A DNA stretch of 50,891 bases from Oscillospiraceae bacterium. Lineage in GTDB: Bacteria; Bacillota; Clostridia; Oscillospirales; CAG-272. Location: contig SVSX01000011.1 of assembly GCA_015064085.1 (NCBI GenBank), positions 1-50,891 of the forward strand, written 5' to 3'. Positions within the stretch are counted from its first letter, which is position 1. Every line of letters begins with the position of its first letter. Shown piece by piece: positions 17,550 through 25,406 of this stretch. Under the pieces are notes generated by a model. The model had not been told where the DNA came from. It did no database searches and saw nothing but the letters and a program-made list of their open reading frames with translations. The translations under genes and the position numbers were made by a program.

Positions 17550-17750
17550 ATGGTACGCTTGAGTATCAAGGAATATCTGGACGAGAAGGGAATAACGAGG
17601 TACGAGCTGTCAAAAAGAAGCGGAATTCGTTTTCAGATAATAGATAATTATTATAAAAACAAGGTCGTAAGGTATGACAGCGACGTTCTCGACCGAATTT
17701 GCAAGGCATTGGATTGTGACATAAAAGAGCTTATAGTGTATGAACCTTAA
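17550..17750 (+). CDS. Small Cro/CI-type HTH regulator
   Basis: 66 aa, almost only a helix-turn-helix: IKEYLDEKGITRYELSKRSGIRFQIIDNYYK, with ending DRICKALDCDIKELIVY (quoted in parts). It resembles the short Xre/YozG-like regulators. There is no dimerisation or ligand domain, so signal input may come from a partner. It is divergent from the SLOG gene with overlapping promoters and is closed by its own terminator. Autoregulation and control of the SLOG gene are inferred. Confidence 0.85.
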   Translation: MVRLSIKEYLDEKGITRYELSKRSGIRFQIIDNYYKNKVVRYDSDVLDRICKALDCDIKELIVYEP

Positions 17751-17770
17751 TAAAAATTTTTAATAAAACA

Positions 17771-17810
17771 CCCACAGACTTTTTGTTTTTAAGGTCTGTG
17801 GGATATTTTT
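17771..17810. terminator. Terminator after the small HTH gene
   Basis: Stem CCCACAGAC/GTCTGTGGG (17771-17779 and 17794-17802) followed by ATATTTTT. It may also serve the convergent ABC cassette that ends at 17853. Confidence 0.8.
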
Positions 17811-17852
17811 GTAATTTTTTCATTCAAAGCATTATGTGTTATTTCATAATGA

Positions 17853-18662
17853 TCACAGTACGCTTGTTTTTTTGAGTATTGTATTTCCGATCGCTCCGAG
17901 TCCGAAGGAGAAGAGAAGCGCACCGGCAAGGCAGAGCGCGACGTTAAGCGGTGTCGAGCTGAGGGGGGTTATCAGTGATACCGTCATAAAGAGAAGCATT
18001 CCGCCGCCAAGTGAGCCGCAGATAGCGAGCCAGGTCTTTTGCTTCGCGGCAATGCTTATGAGGGTGAATATCGAGACAAAAACAGGCATAAGAAATATCT
18101 TCGCGAGGATGCACATAAGGAGGTTCAGGGTGCTGAGTCCGTAAAGCTCAAAGGAGAGCCCCGAGATAGCGCCGCCGAGGACCGAGCCGATAAGATAAGC
18201 GACAAGCATCAGCGCGCCACAGAGCGTTCCCACAAGGAGCTTTGATATAACGTACTCGCCTCTTTTTGACCTTACGCTAAAGAGGTTCTTTGAATATCCG
18301 CTTCTGAAGTCCTCCGAGATAAAGACGCAGATGAAGGCGGCGACCCCCATAAATGCCATATTTATATTGCACATAGCGAAGATCTCCGAGCCGCCGAGCG
18401 CCTCCTCTGTGGGGAGAGTGCCGATATTCTGCCAGGTATTCTCAGGTCCTTGCATAACGGTCTCCTCGCCCGTCTCGGGGTTGATTGAGACCGAGCCGTC
18501 CATCATAGCCATCATAACCGTCATAAGTATCGGCATTATGAGGGCAGAGGCTATTATGATGTAGAAGAGCTTTGATCTGAAGGTCCTTCTGAGGTCGACT
18601 CTGAGCATACCCTTCATACGCTCGGAGAAGCTGACCTTTTTAAAGCTTATTTTTTCTTCCAT
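17853..18662 (-). CDS. ABC-2-type permease, second module
   Basis: 269 aa, last gene of the cassette. After a short cytoplasmic lead ending GMLRVDLRRTFRSKLFY, about six membrane helices follow, with a large outer loop after the first that contains MDGSVSINPETGEET. The cytoplasmic SEDFRSGYSKNLFSVRSKRGEYV segment is characteristic of ABC-2 permeases of the bacitracin/lantibiotic-export type. It resembles the permease at 19579-20415 in plan, pointing to an internal duplication. Its start overlaps the ATPase stop by one base. Confidence 0.85.
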   Translation of the reverse strand: MEEKISFKKVSFSERMKGMLRVDLRRTFRSKLFYIIIASALIMPILMTVMMAMMDGSVSINPETGEETVMQGPENTWQNIGTLPTEEALGGSEIFAMCNINMAFMGVAAFICVFISEDFRSGYSKNLFSVRSKRGEYVISKLLVGTLCGALMLVAYLIGSVLGGAISGLSFELYGLSTLNLLMCILAKIFLMPVFVSIFTLISIAAKQKTWLAICGSLGGGMLLFMTVSLITPLSSTPLNVALCLAGALLFSFGLGAIGNTILKKTSVL

Positions 18663-19564
18663 TATCTTTTACCTCCGTTCATAAGATCTGTGTAATATTC
18701 CTCAAGTCCGATCTTGTCGGTTCTGAGCTCTGTGACGGTTATTTGATTTTCATAAAGGTAGGTGACGATATCCTCGGGGGCGACAAGGTCGTAGACCCTG
18801 AGATAGTCAGCCTCGTCTCTCTCCACACGGGAATATCTGCAGCCGAGCAGCATCTCGGCTCTTCTCATATCCTCGGCGCGGAGGGCGAGATACGTGCGGC
18901 AGCTTGCGTCAAGCTCCTCGGCGGTCATCTCCACGAGCATTTTTCCGTGGCGGATTATGCCGTAGTGGGTAGCCACCTTCTGGAGCTCTCCGAGAAGGTG
19001 AGAGGATACCACTATAGAGCGAGTACCGTCCTTTATTATGTCGAGAAAGACCTCGCGCATAATTCTCATACCGTCGGCATCAAGACCGTTCAGGGGCTCA
19101 TCGAGGACGAGAAGGGTGGGATCTCCGAGGAGCGCCATAGCGATACCGACTCTCTGCTTCATACCGAGGGAGCAGTTTTTATATTTGTTGCCTGCCGCGC
19201 CCTCCATTCTGACTTTTTTGAGGACCTTTATTACCTCTTTTTCGGCATCCTTTATATTGAGGTTTGCCGCCTGGAGCATCATATTGTCAAACACGGTGAG
19301 GGAGGGGAAGCAGCCCGGGGATTCTATAAGTACGCCGAGTCTTGCTCTTACAGCACCGTCTGTATTATCTCTGCCGTAGAGCCTTATTGATCCGCCGCTC
19401 TTTGGGATAAGTCCGCAGATCATCTTCTCGGTGGTGGATTTTCCCGAGCCGTTTTCGCCTATGAAGCCGTATATCGCACCCATTGGAACTGTCATATCAA
19501 GACCGCAGACCGCCTGCTTCGGACCGAAATTTTTTGAAAGACCTTTGATCTCTATTGCGTTCAT
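18662..19564 (-). CDS. ABC transporter ATP-binding protein, second module (BcrA-like)
   Basis: 300 aa. Walker A GENGSGKST (about 35-43) and the signature-like SLGMKQRVGIAMA are present. Walker B LLVLDEPLNGLD and H-loop IVVSSHLL follow. A C-terminal extension of some 85 residues is typical of BcrA-type ATPases that pair with ABC-2 permeases. It is very similar to the ATPase at 20417-21319, including the same N-terminus MNAIEI and a similar C-terminal GLEEYYTDLM. It should energise the permease encoded just downstream. Confidence 0.92.
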   Translation of the reverse strand: MNAIEIKGLSKNFGPKQAVCGLDMTVPMGAIYGFIGENGSGKSTTEKMICGLIPKSGGSIRLYGRDNTDGAVRARLGVLIESPGCFPSLTVFDNMMLQAANLNIKDAEKEVIKVLKKVRMEGAAGNKYKNCSLGMKQRVGIAMALLGDPTLLVLDEPLNGLDADGMRIMREVFLDIIKDGTRSIVVSSHLLGELQKVATHYGIIRHGKMLVEMTAEELDASCRTYLALRAEDMRRAEMLLGCRYSRVERDEADYLRVYDLVAPEDIVTYLYENQITVTELRTDKIGLEEYYTDLMNGGKR

Positions 19565-19578
19565 TTTTCTACCTCCGA

Positions 19579-20415
19579 TTAATAAACGTCACAGCTTGAA
19601 AGCAGCTTTGTTCCGAGAAGATTGTAGACCGCCGTCCAGAGTGCCGAGACCGCGATGCAGATGATCAGGGTCAGGGGTGTACTCGCGAGACTTGCGTTGA
19701 CCGACGATCCGTAAAGAAAGATATTGAGGAAGAAGGTGGGCAGAGAGAGGCTCTCGACCACAGCCGCCGCTCCGATTATAAGAATCCCCGTGCCGAAGAA
19801 GAAGGAGGAGGCAATGGATATTCCGAAATATTTTCTGAAGATCACGTTAAGGAAGGTATAAAGACTTGCCCAGCCGAGGGACATCACCATCTTTCCGAGA
19901 ATGGCGAGGACGAGGGCGAGGGGGTCTACCGCCGTGTCATAGCCCACAAGAAGTCCGCCAACCGTTCCGCCTATGAGGTAGGTTACGCACATAGCCGCCA
20001 TTGCGAAGGCGCAGACCAGGGTCTTTGATATCATATAGTCCTGTTTTTTCGCGTGGGTGGTGAAGAGTTGCTTTACGTAGCCCGACTTATAGTCGTGGCC
20101 GATGAAGATCGACACCATTATTCCGCCGAAAATGAATACCATATTCATATTTGCGTAATCGGCGATGCTGCGGACGACGTAGAGCGAGTCGGCGGAGGCA
20201 ACTATCTGCCACACGTTGGAGTAGAGAGGAGTCGATGCGCTGCCGTCGGGGGCGGGCATCATAGTCATTGCCGATACCATTGCGGGGATTATTGCCGCTA
20301 TGGCGAGGAAGATGTAAAAGAGAGGGGTGTGGAAGAGACGGTAAAAGTCGACTCCGAGCATACCCTTGATGCGTCTTCCGAAGTCGGGGGATTCAAATTT
20401 AAGCTCTCGTGTCAT
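19579..20415 (-). CDS. ABC-2-type permease, first module
   Basis: 278 aa with about six membrane helices and a large first outer loop (TMMPAPDGSASTPLYSNVW). The inner segment GHDYKSGYVKQLFTTHAKKQDYM matches the equivalent segment of the other permease (in two parts: GHDYKSGYVKQ, then LFTTHAKKQDY). It is translated straight after its ATPase, one base apart. The substrate is unknown; similar modules export or flip cationic peptides or lipids. Confidence 0.85.
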   Translation of the reverse strand: MTRELKFESPDFGRRIKGMLGVDFYRLFHTPLFYIFLAIAAIIPAMVSAMTMMPAPDGSASTPLYSNVWQIVASADSLYVVRSIADYANMNMVFIFGGIMVSIFIGHDYKSGYVKQLFTTHAKKQDYMISKTLVCAFAMAAMCVTYLIGGTVGGLLVGYDTAVDPLALVLAILGKMVMSLGWASLYTFLNVIFRKYFGISIASSFFFGTGILIIGAAAVVESLSLPTFFLNIFLYGSSVNASLASTPLTLIICIAVSALWTAVYNLLGTKLLSSCDVY

Positions 20416-20416
20416 T

Positions 20417-21319
20417 TCACATCTCCTCCTTTTTTGACATCAGCTCGATATAGTATTCCTCGAGTCCGACCTTGTTTTTCACTATTTCATATACCACGTG
20501 ACCGTTTTTCATAAGGTAGTCGACGATCGACGCCGTGTCCTCCACGTCGTAGACCCTGAGGGCGTCGCCCTCTTCCTTTACCTTGGGATATTTTGATTCA
20601 AGCACCCTCTTAGCGCCAAGCATATCCTTTGTTTTGAGTGTGACGAATACCTGCGCTCTCGAGTCCATCTCCTCGGCGGAAAGCTCCATTATCATTTTGC
20701 CCTGACGGATTATACCGTAATGTGTGGCGATCTTTTCGAGCTCACCGAGAATGTGGGAGGATATGAGAACGGTACAGCCGTATTTCTGAGTGATGTCAAC
20801 GAGTATCTCGCGCATAATTCTCATACCGTCGGTGTCGAGACCGTTTATAGGCTCGTCGAGGATCAGCAGAGCGGGGTCACCCAGAAGCGCCATAGCGATG
20901 CCGATGCGCTGCTTCATACCGAGAGAGCAGCTTTTGAATTTGAGGTCCGCGTGCTCCTCCATTCGCACGATCTCGAGAACTCTGCGGATCTCACCGTCGG
21001 GATCTTCAAGCCCAAGGTTTATAGTTTGCATACGCAGGTTCTGGTAGACGCTGGAGGAGGGGAAGCAGCCCGCGTTCTCGATAAGCGCTCCGACTCTCAC
21101 TCTGACTCCGGGGTCGTCGTGGGGTCTTCCGAAGAGCTTTATCTCACCGCCGTCGGGAACAAGGTGTCCGCAGATGAGCTTTTCGGTGGTGGATTTTCCC
21201 GAGCCGTTTTCGCCTATAAAGCCGTATATCGCGCCTACGGGAACAGTCATATTAAGATGATCCACGGCGTACATTCCGCGGAAGCTTTTGGAAAGATCTC
21301 TGATCTCAATAGCGTTCAT
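20417..21319 (-). CDS. ABC transporter ATP-binding protein, first module (BcrA-like)
   Basis: 300 aa. Walker A GENGSGKSTTEKL, signature SLGMKQRIGIAMA, Walker B LLILDEPINGLD and H-loop LISSHIL are all intact, so it should be an active ATPase. The C-terminal tail of about 85 residues ends GLEEYYIELMSKKEEM. It is a paralogue of the ATPase in the second module. It lies 74 bases after the 55-aa gene, and about 40 bases of that gap are rich in short inverted repeats. Confidence 0.92.
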   Translation of the reverse strand: MNAIEIRDLSKSFRGMYAVDHLNMTVPVGAIYGFIGENGSGKSTTEKLICGHLVPDGGEIKLFGRPHDDPGVRVRVGALIENAGCFPSSSVYQNLRMQTINLGLEDPDGEIRRVLEIVRMEEHADLKFKSCSLGMKQRIGIAMALLGDPALLILDEPINGLDTDGMRIMREILVDITQKYGCTVLISSHILGELEKIATHYGIIRQGKMIMELSAEEMDSRAQVFVTLKTKDMLGAKRVLESKYPKVKEEGDALRVYDVEDTASIVDYLMKNGHVVYEIVKNKVGLEEYYIELMSKKEEM

Positions 21320-21393
21320 TTATTTCTCCTTTTCGCTTTGTATTAAAGCAACACGAGCGAGCCGTAATTTTACGCCTCGCCGTGATCATTATT

Positions 21394-21561
21394 TTAGTTT
21401 TTCTTTACCGCCTCAAACTCAGCCTTGTCGACCTCGTGCTGTGCTTTAGCGCTTGCCTTCATGCTCTTGAATGCCTTGCCGAGTCCGACGGCGAGTGCGG
21501 TGACTCCAACTCCTATAGCTCCGATGATGAGGGGCTTTTTTGCTTTTTTGATCTTCTTCAT
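21394..21561 (-). CDS. 55-aa membrane-associated protein
   Basis: A short gene read directly from the sequence: ATG at 21561-21559, TAA at 21394-21396, with AAGGAG seven bases before the start. It begins MKKIKKAKKP, followed by one hydrophobic Gly/Val/Ala-rich segment (about 11-29, LIIGAIGVGVTALAVGLGK), then a charged amphipathic tail. It lies 14 bases after the small membrane protein gene and before the first ATPase, so it belongs to the cassette. It could be a transporter accessory peptide. A signal-peptide-like or peptide-substrate role is possible but unsupported. Confidence 0.75.
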   Translation of the reverse strand: MKKIKKAKKPLIIGAIGVGVTALAVGLGKAFKSMKASAKAQHEVDKAEFEAVKKN

Positions 21562-21575
21562 TTTTCTTCTCCTTG

Positions 21576-21944
21576 TCAGTTATTCATTATTTTCTCGCTG
21601 AGCTTCAGTATCTCGGCGCTGTATTTCTTCTTGCGGCTGTTGAGTATAGCCTTGTAAATGGGGTAGTTGACGAGCGCCATCGCAAGTCCAAAAATGCCGA
21701 TCACAATTCCCGCTACCATAGGGTCGCCGCCGAAGTTTATCATATCGGCGATATCTGTCATTATAAGGCTCATTCCGCAGCCTGTGACGATAGCGCCTAT
21801 GCTTCCGAAAATATAAGAGAAGATATTTGCGGGGCGCTTTACCTCTGCGTCGAGTCTGCGGAGCTCGTCGAGCTCGGTGATCTCCTTTTCCATATACTGC
21901 GCGCGGATCTTCTGTGCCATAAACTGCTTGTCGTTTCTGTTCAT
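21576..21944 (-). CDS. Small two-helix membrane protein, paralogue of 13973-14383
   Basis: 122 aa, first gene of the ABC cassette. The N-terminal 35 residues are charged and helical (YMEKEITELDELRRLDAEVK). Two long hydrophobic helices follow (about 41-66 and 73-95), then YPIYKAILNSRKKK and a tail ending EILKLSEKIMNN. The plan and several motifs match the last gene of the two-component operon at 13973-14383. No named family was recognised. Confidence 0.78.
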   Translation of the reverse strand: MNRNDKQFMAQKIRAQYMEKEITELDELRRLDAEVKRPANIFSYIFGSIGAIVTGCGMSLIMTDIADMINFGGDPMVAGIVIGIFGLAMALVNYPIYKAILNSRKKKYSAEILKLSEKIMNN

Positions 21945-21988
21945 TGTAAATTACCTCTCTTTTTCTTCTGTTTTTAGTTTACGGCTAT

Positions 21989-22053
21989 ATTATAGTGTCC
22001 CGATATTTTTGTTTTTTTTATGAAATGTTTGTGTTTTGTTAATCTTGAAAAAA
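21989..22053 (-). promoter_or_regulatory. ABC-cassette promoter region with candidate operator
   Basis: Minus-strand -10 TATAAT (21989-21994), but the bases 17 bp upstream are all A/T with no recognisable -35, which is compatible with activator dependence. Plus-strand blocks AAATGTT (22023-22029), GTTTTGTT (22033-22040) and TCTTGAAAAAA (22043-22053) repeat those upstream of the response-regulator gene. The motif partly touches the trxA terminator. Confidence 0.45.
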
Positions 22054-22103
22054 TAAAGAGCACCCTTTACACGCGCATAAGGCGTGCTCGGGTACTCTTA
22101 TTT
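22052..22103 (-). terminator. Terminator after trxA
   Basis: On the minus strand AATAAGAGTACCC pairs with GGGTGCTCTTTATT, with the inner sequence GAGCACGCC-TTATGC-GCGTG adding further pairs; a T run follows. Confidence 0.7.
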
Positions 22104-22118
22104 CAAATATAGCTTAGA

Positions 22119-22427
22119 TTATTTCTCTAACATCTCAAGTATCTGCGCTTTTGGGCGCGCGCCTGAGAGCTGAGACGTGACCTGACCGTTTTTCATTACC
22201 ACAAGTGTGGGAATGCTGACGATGCCGAATGCCTCGGCAAGCTCTGCCTCGGCGTCAACGTTGATCTTTCCGACTTTAACGTCGTCTCTCTCCTCGGCGA
22301 TCTCATCGACGATGGGGGAGACCATACGGCAAGGTCCGCACCAATCGGCGTAAAAGTCGAGAAGAACGGGCTTGTCGCTCTTTATTATAGAATCAAAATT
22401 ATCCTTTGTTACCTGTATGACTGACAT
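22119..22427 (-). CDS. trxA: Thioredoxin
   Basis: 102 aa, one thioredoxin domain with the active site WCGPC (Cys30 and Cys33), the usual FYADWCGPCRMV context, the buried Asp24 and the cis-proline in SIPTLVV. It has no signal peptide, so it is cytoplasmic. It would reduce protein disulfides together with a reductase encoded elsewhere. It lies 50 bases after the glycoside-hydrolase-like gene and may be partly co-transcribed with it. A terminator follows. Confidence 0.97.
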   Translation of the reverse strand: MSVIQVTKDNFDSIIKSDKPVLLDFYADWCGPCRMVSPIVDEIAEERDDVKVGKINVDAEAELAEAFGIVSIPTLVVMKNGQVTSQLSGARPKAQILEMLEK

Positions 22428-22477
22428 ATTTTTCTCCTTTTTCTTTATAAGGTTATGATATACAGCCGCGGCGGATA

Positions 22478-24526
22478 TTATTCTGTCTCGGCTATAATGA
22501 GGGTGTAGAATTCAAGATCGGTGTCTATATTGAGGGTATCTCCATCGACTGACCAGCTTAGCCTTCCTCCCGAAACGTTCTTAACGCTCTTTACCTTTTT
22601 GCCGCCGAGCTTTATCGAAGCCTTTACGCTGTCTATCCTTATCGGGGGATAGACCGTCTGGCTGTTGAGCAGGTTGAGGCTTATGCGGGAGTCTGAGGCG
22701 TAGGCGGTGTAGTCAACGCAGGTGGGGGCATCGAGGGTCACCGTGTATTCGCCCACAAGGTCGCCGATTATCGACGCAAGGAGCTGAGCACTGTCGGGAA
22801 ATTTGTCGAATTCGACAGTACCCGCCGAGTAGATGACTCTGCCCTTGCCGTAGCGGTGCTCGAAGAGGGCGGGGTACTCGGTATAGTTTATGGGCGGGTC
22901 GCTTATTGCCGAGGAGAAGGTGATGTTGTCCGAAACGTCACCGACGGGAAGGGTTACGGTCGCAAGGACGCGTCCCTCGGAATTCGGGGTCACCCTCACG
23001 ATATTTTCCTCAAGCATATGGGGGTATTTTCTCGTGTGCTTTCCGAAAAGCTCGGGAGCTTCCTTTGTGGGGGATAGGTAGGCGGGCTTGATCTCAAATC
23101 TTCCCTTATAGTCGACACCGAGAAGGTCGGAGAGCATAAAGTTCTCGTTGTCCGAGCCCTTGTCGTCAAAGAGAGAGGTGATACCGCTGATATAGGCATT
23201 TCCGCCCTCTCTTACGTAATCTCTTATAAGATCGCATTCCTTTTCGCTGAGAGCCGAGAGGGAGGGGATGATGACCGCCTTGTAGGTCTTCAGCTTATCC
23301 GACTCACGGGGAGATATAAGATCGTAATCTATATGCTTCGAGGCAAGTATCGAGTCGATCTTAAGAAGGTCCAGGTAAGGATAATGACCTTTGATCAGCT
23401 CGACCGAGACGGTGTCGTCCTCGCGGGGGAGTCCCGAAAGGAGATTATAATATACGGCAACGTCGCGAAGGGGCTTTTCCTCGTAGTCGATATAGGGACG
23501 GTATTTGTCAAGATTTCTGCTTACCACCGAGATATCGTCATAGAACTCGGAGTTCATTTCACCGTCGGGATCTATGGCGTCAATGAACATAAATGAGCCC
23601 TTATACATAATAGCGGCATAGGACTGAAGGATAAGCTCGTTGATATCCTTATTCATTGTGTGCCGCTCAAGGCTGACGCAGCGGGAGGTCATAAACTCGA
23701 AGGGCAGGTCGTTCGTTGCGTTATAGAGCATACGGCAGGTCACGTTGACTCCGGGGCGGTCTGTGTAGAAATCTCCCGAAAGGTAGTCCGAGAGCTCGAA
23801 GCAGGAGCTTACTCCGTAGGAGAGGGGGTGCTTTGCCGCGGAGGCTGTCTGGAACGCGACGGTAATGTCGGGATCGACGCTCTTTACCGTGTCATAGACC
23901 CTTTTCAGGTAGCTTCTGACGGCGTCTATCTTGAAGTCAAGGTATTCGTAGATCTCGGGGGAGCGCTTGTTTATAGTTGTGGGGAGCTCTCTGCCCGTCT
24001 TTTTCTTGTATTTTTCCTTGCAGGTGGGGCAGTGGCAGACAGGAGCGGAAATTCCGACCATATCGAGCCAGAATCCGTCGAGCTTATATGTAGATACCAG
24101 CTCGCGGCAGTGTGCGCAGACGTAATCGACGTAGGCGTCGTTATTTACGCAGGGCGTTCCGAAGCGCATAGTGTCTCTTCTCGTCTTTCCCGATTCGTAG
24201 ACCACGTTCCAATCGGGGTGTGCGTCAGCAACGAAGGTTGCCCAGGTGTTGGTGTATCCCACCACCTTAAGACCTCTTTTTCTGCATTCCTTGACGGTGT
24301 TGCCGAAAAGGTCTCTCTTGGCTTCCTTATGGGGAATACCGACCTTTGTGGGGTAGAGGCAGAGTCCGAGGCAGTTGCAGGAGTATATGTAGGCGGTGTC
24401 AGCACCCGATTTTTTTATGTTGTCGGCGTACTTTACGGGGTCGAATTTTTCGAGATATCCGTCGCCGTTCGGGATATGCATATCCACGAGATTTCTTATG
24501 AGTGAGCTTTTATACCATTTTTCCAT
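22478..24526 (-). CDS. Glycoside hydrolase-like protein (GHL6 type with trimerisation-like domain)
   Basis: 682 aa, cytoplasmic (no signal peptide). Residues about 5-330 look like a TIM barrel of the 'hypothetical glycosyl hydrolase 6' kind. The pattern LDGFWLDMVG near 149-158 (Asp155 as candidate nucleophile) is followed by VCHCPTCKEKY, a Cys cluster seen in this group. Residues about 360-580 resemble the beta-galactosidase trimerisation/glutamine-amidotransferase-like domain (VIIPSLSALSEKECDLIRDYV, split: VIIPSLSALS then EKECDLIRDYV). A beta-rich end follows. Relatives act on fucosides or other oligosaccharides; the substrate is unknown. It has its own promoter. Confidence 0.75.
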   Translation of the reverse strand: MEKWYKSSLIRNLVDMHIPNGDGYLEKFDPVKYADNIKKSGADTAYIYSCNCLGLCLYPTKVGIPHKEAKRDLFGNTVKECRKRGLKVVGYTNTWATFVADAHPDWNVVYESGKTRRDTMRFGTPCVNNDAYVDYVCAHCRELVSTYKLDGFWLDMVGISAPVCHCPTCKEKYKKKTGRELPTTINKRSPEIYEYLDFKIDAVRSYLKRVYDTVKSVDPDITVAFQTASAAKHPLSYGVSSCFELSDYLSGDFYTDRPGVNVTCRMLYNATNDLPFEFMTSRCVSLERHTMNKDINELILQSYAAIMYKGSFMFIDAIDPDGEMNSEFYDDISVVSRNLDKYRPYIDYEEKPLRDVAVYYNLLSGLPREDDTVSVELIKGHYPYLDLLKIDSILASKHIDYDLISPRESDKLKTYKAVIIPSLSALSEKECDLIRDYVREGGNAYISGITSLFDDKGSDNENFMLSDLLGVDYKGRFEIKPAYLSPTKEAPELFGKHTRKYPHMLEENIVRVTPNSEGRVLATVTLPVGDVSDNITFSSAISDPPINYTEYPALFEHRYGKGRVIYSAGTVEFDKFPDSAQLLASIIGDLVGEYTVTLDAPTCVDYTAYASDSRISLNLLNSQTVYPPIRIDSVKASIKLGGKKVKSVKNVSGGRLSWSVDGDTLNIDTDLEFYTLIIAETE

Positions 24527-24558
24527 TGTGATACCTCCAAAGGTAATTTTATAAGATA

Positions 24559-24587
24559 ATGATACAATGGCGAAGTGAAAAAGTCAA
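24559..24587 (-). promoter_or_regulatory. Promoter of the glycoside hydrolase-like gene
   Basis: Minus-strand -35 TTGACT (24582-24587), 17-bp spacer, -10 TATCAT (24559-24564), 33 bases before the ATG. Confidence 0.75.
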
Positions 24588-24635
24588 TGCAATATATCGC
24601 ACAAAAATTGTACAAAATAAAACAGTTATTCCGCT

Positions 24636-25397
24636 CTATCCTAAAAGGAAATCGAATATCAGCATCACTGAAAAGCCCGCAAGAAGAGTGTAGGTAGCGG
24701 CGCGCTCCGAGCCGTGTGAGTGTGTCTCGGGGATCATCTCGTCGCTTATGACGTAGAGCATAGTTCCTCCCGCGAAGGCGAGGGCGAAGGGGAGTATCGC
24801 GCTTGAGATACTGACGGCAAAGTAGCCGATGAAAGTACCGAGGACCTCCACGATACCCGTCATAAGAGCGATGACGAAGGTCCTGCCGCGCTTCATTCCC
24901 GAAGCCAGCATAGGCGCGATTATTACCATACCCTCGGGGATATTCTGAAGGGCGATACCGCCCGCCACCGTGACAGCCTGAGCCATATCTCCCGAGCCGA
25001 AGCTGACGCCCGCGGCGATACCCTCGGGGAGGTTGTGGATCGCTATGGCGATAACGAAGAGCAGTACCTTATTGAGCTGAGCGGTCTTCTGAGGGTGGTT
25101 CTCCTCAGTTCCCATACCCGTTATCTTATGGAGATGGGGGACTAACTTGTCTATAAGATTGAGGCAGAGCGCGCCGCAGAAGATGCCCACCACCGTCACA
25201 AGTATCGAGAGTTTTCCGCCCTGCTCGAGGGAGGGGATAATAAGTCCGATGACCGCCGCCGCGAGCATAACTCCCGCCGCGAAGGAAAGGATCATATCGT
25301 TCAGCCTGTGGGAGGGGTTTTTAAATAAAAAACCGATAAGCGCGCCGATAACGGTAGCGCCGCCCACCCCAAGGGCTGTGAGAATTACAGCATTCAT
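24636..25397 (-). CDS. ZIP-family metal transporter
   Basis: 253 aa with about eight membrane helices. The metal-binding helices carry HNLPEG (121-126) and QNIPEG (151-156), the hallmark pair of bacterial ZIP transporters of the GufA/ZupT type. A His-containing loop (PHLHKITGMG, about 87-96) is probably the cytoplasmic metal loop. It would take up Zn2+ or related divalent metals. It is the last gene of the operon with the DUF4097 and LiaF-like proteins, nine bases behind. Confidence 0.9.
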   Translation of the reverse strand: MNAVILTALGVGGATVIGALIGFLFKNPSHRLNDMILSFAAGVMLAAAVIGLIIPSLEQGGKLSILVTVVGIFCGALCLNLIDKLVPHLHKITGMGTEENHPQKTAQLNKVLLFVIAIAIHNLPEGIAAGVSFGSGDMAQAVTVAGGIALQNIPEGMVIIAPMLASGMKRGRTFVIALMTGIVEVLGTFIGYFAVSISSAILPFALAFAGGTMLYVISDEMIPETHSHGSERAATYTLLAGFSVMLIFDFLLG

Positions 25398-25406
25398 AAT
25401 ACCTCC

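Noticed and set aside
23660-24505. 281-aa open frame opposite the glycoside hydrolase-like gene
   Set aside because: It is a shadow of the coding strand; the minus-strand protein has family motifs and its own promoter.
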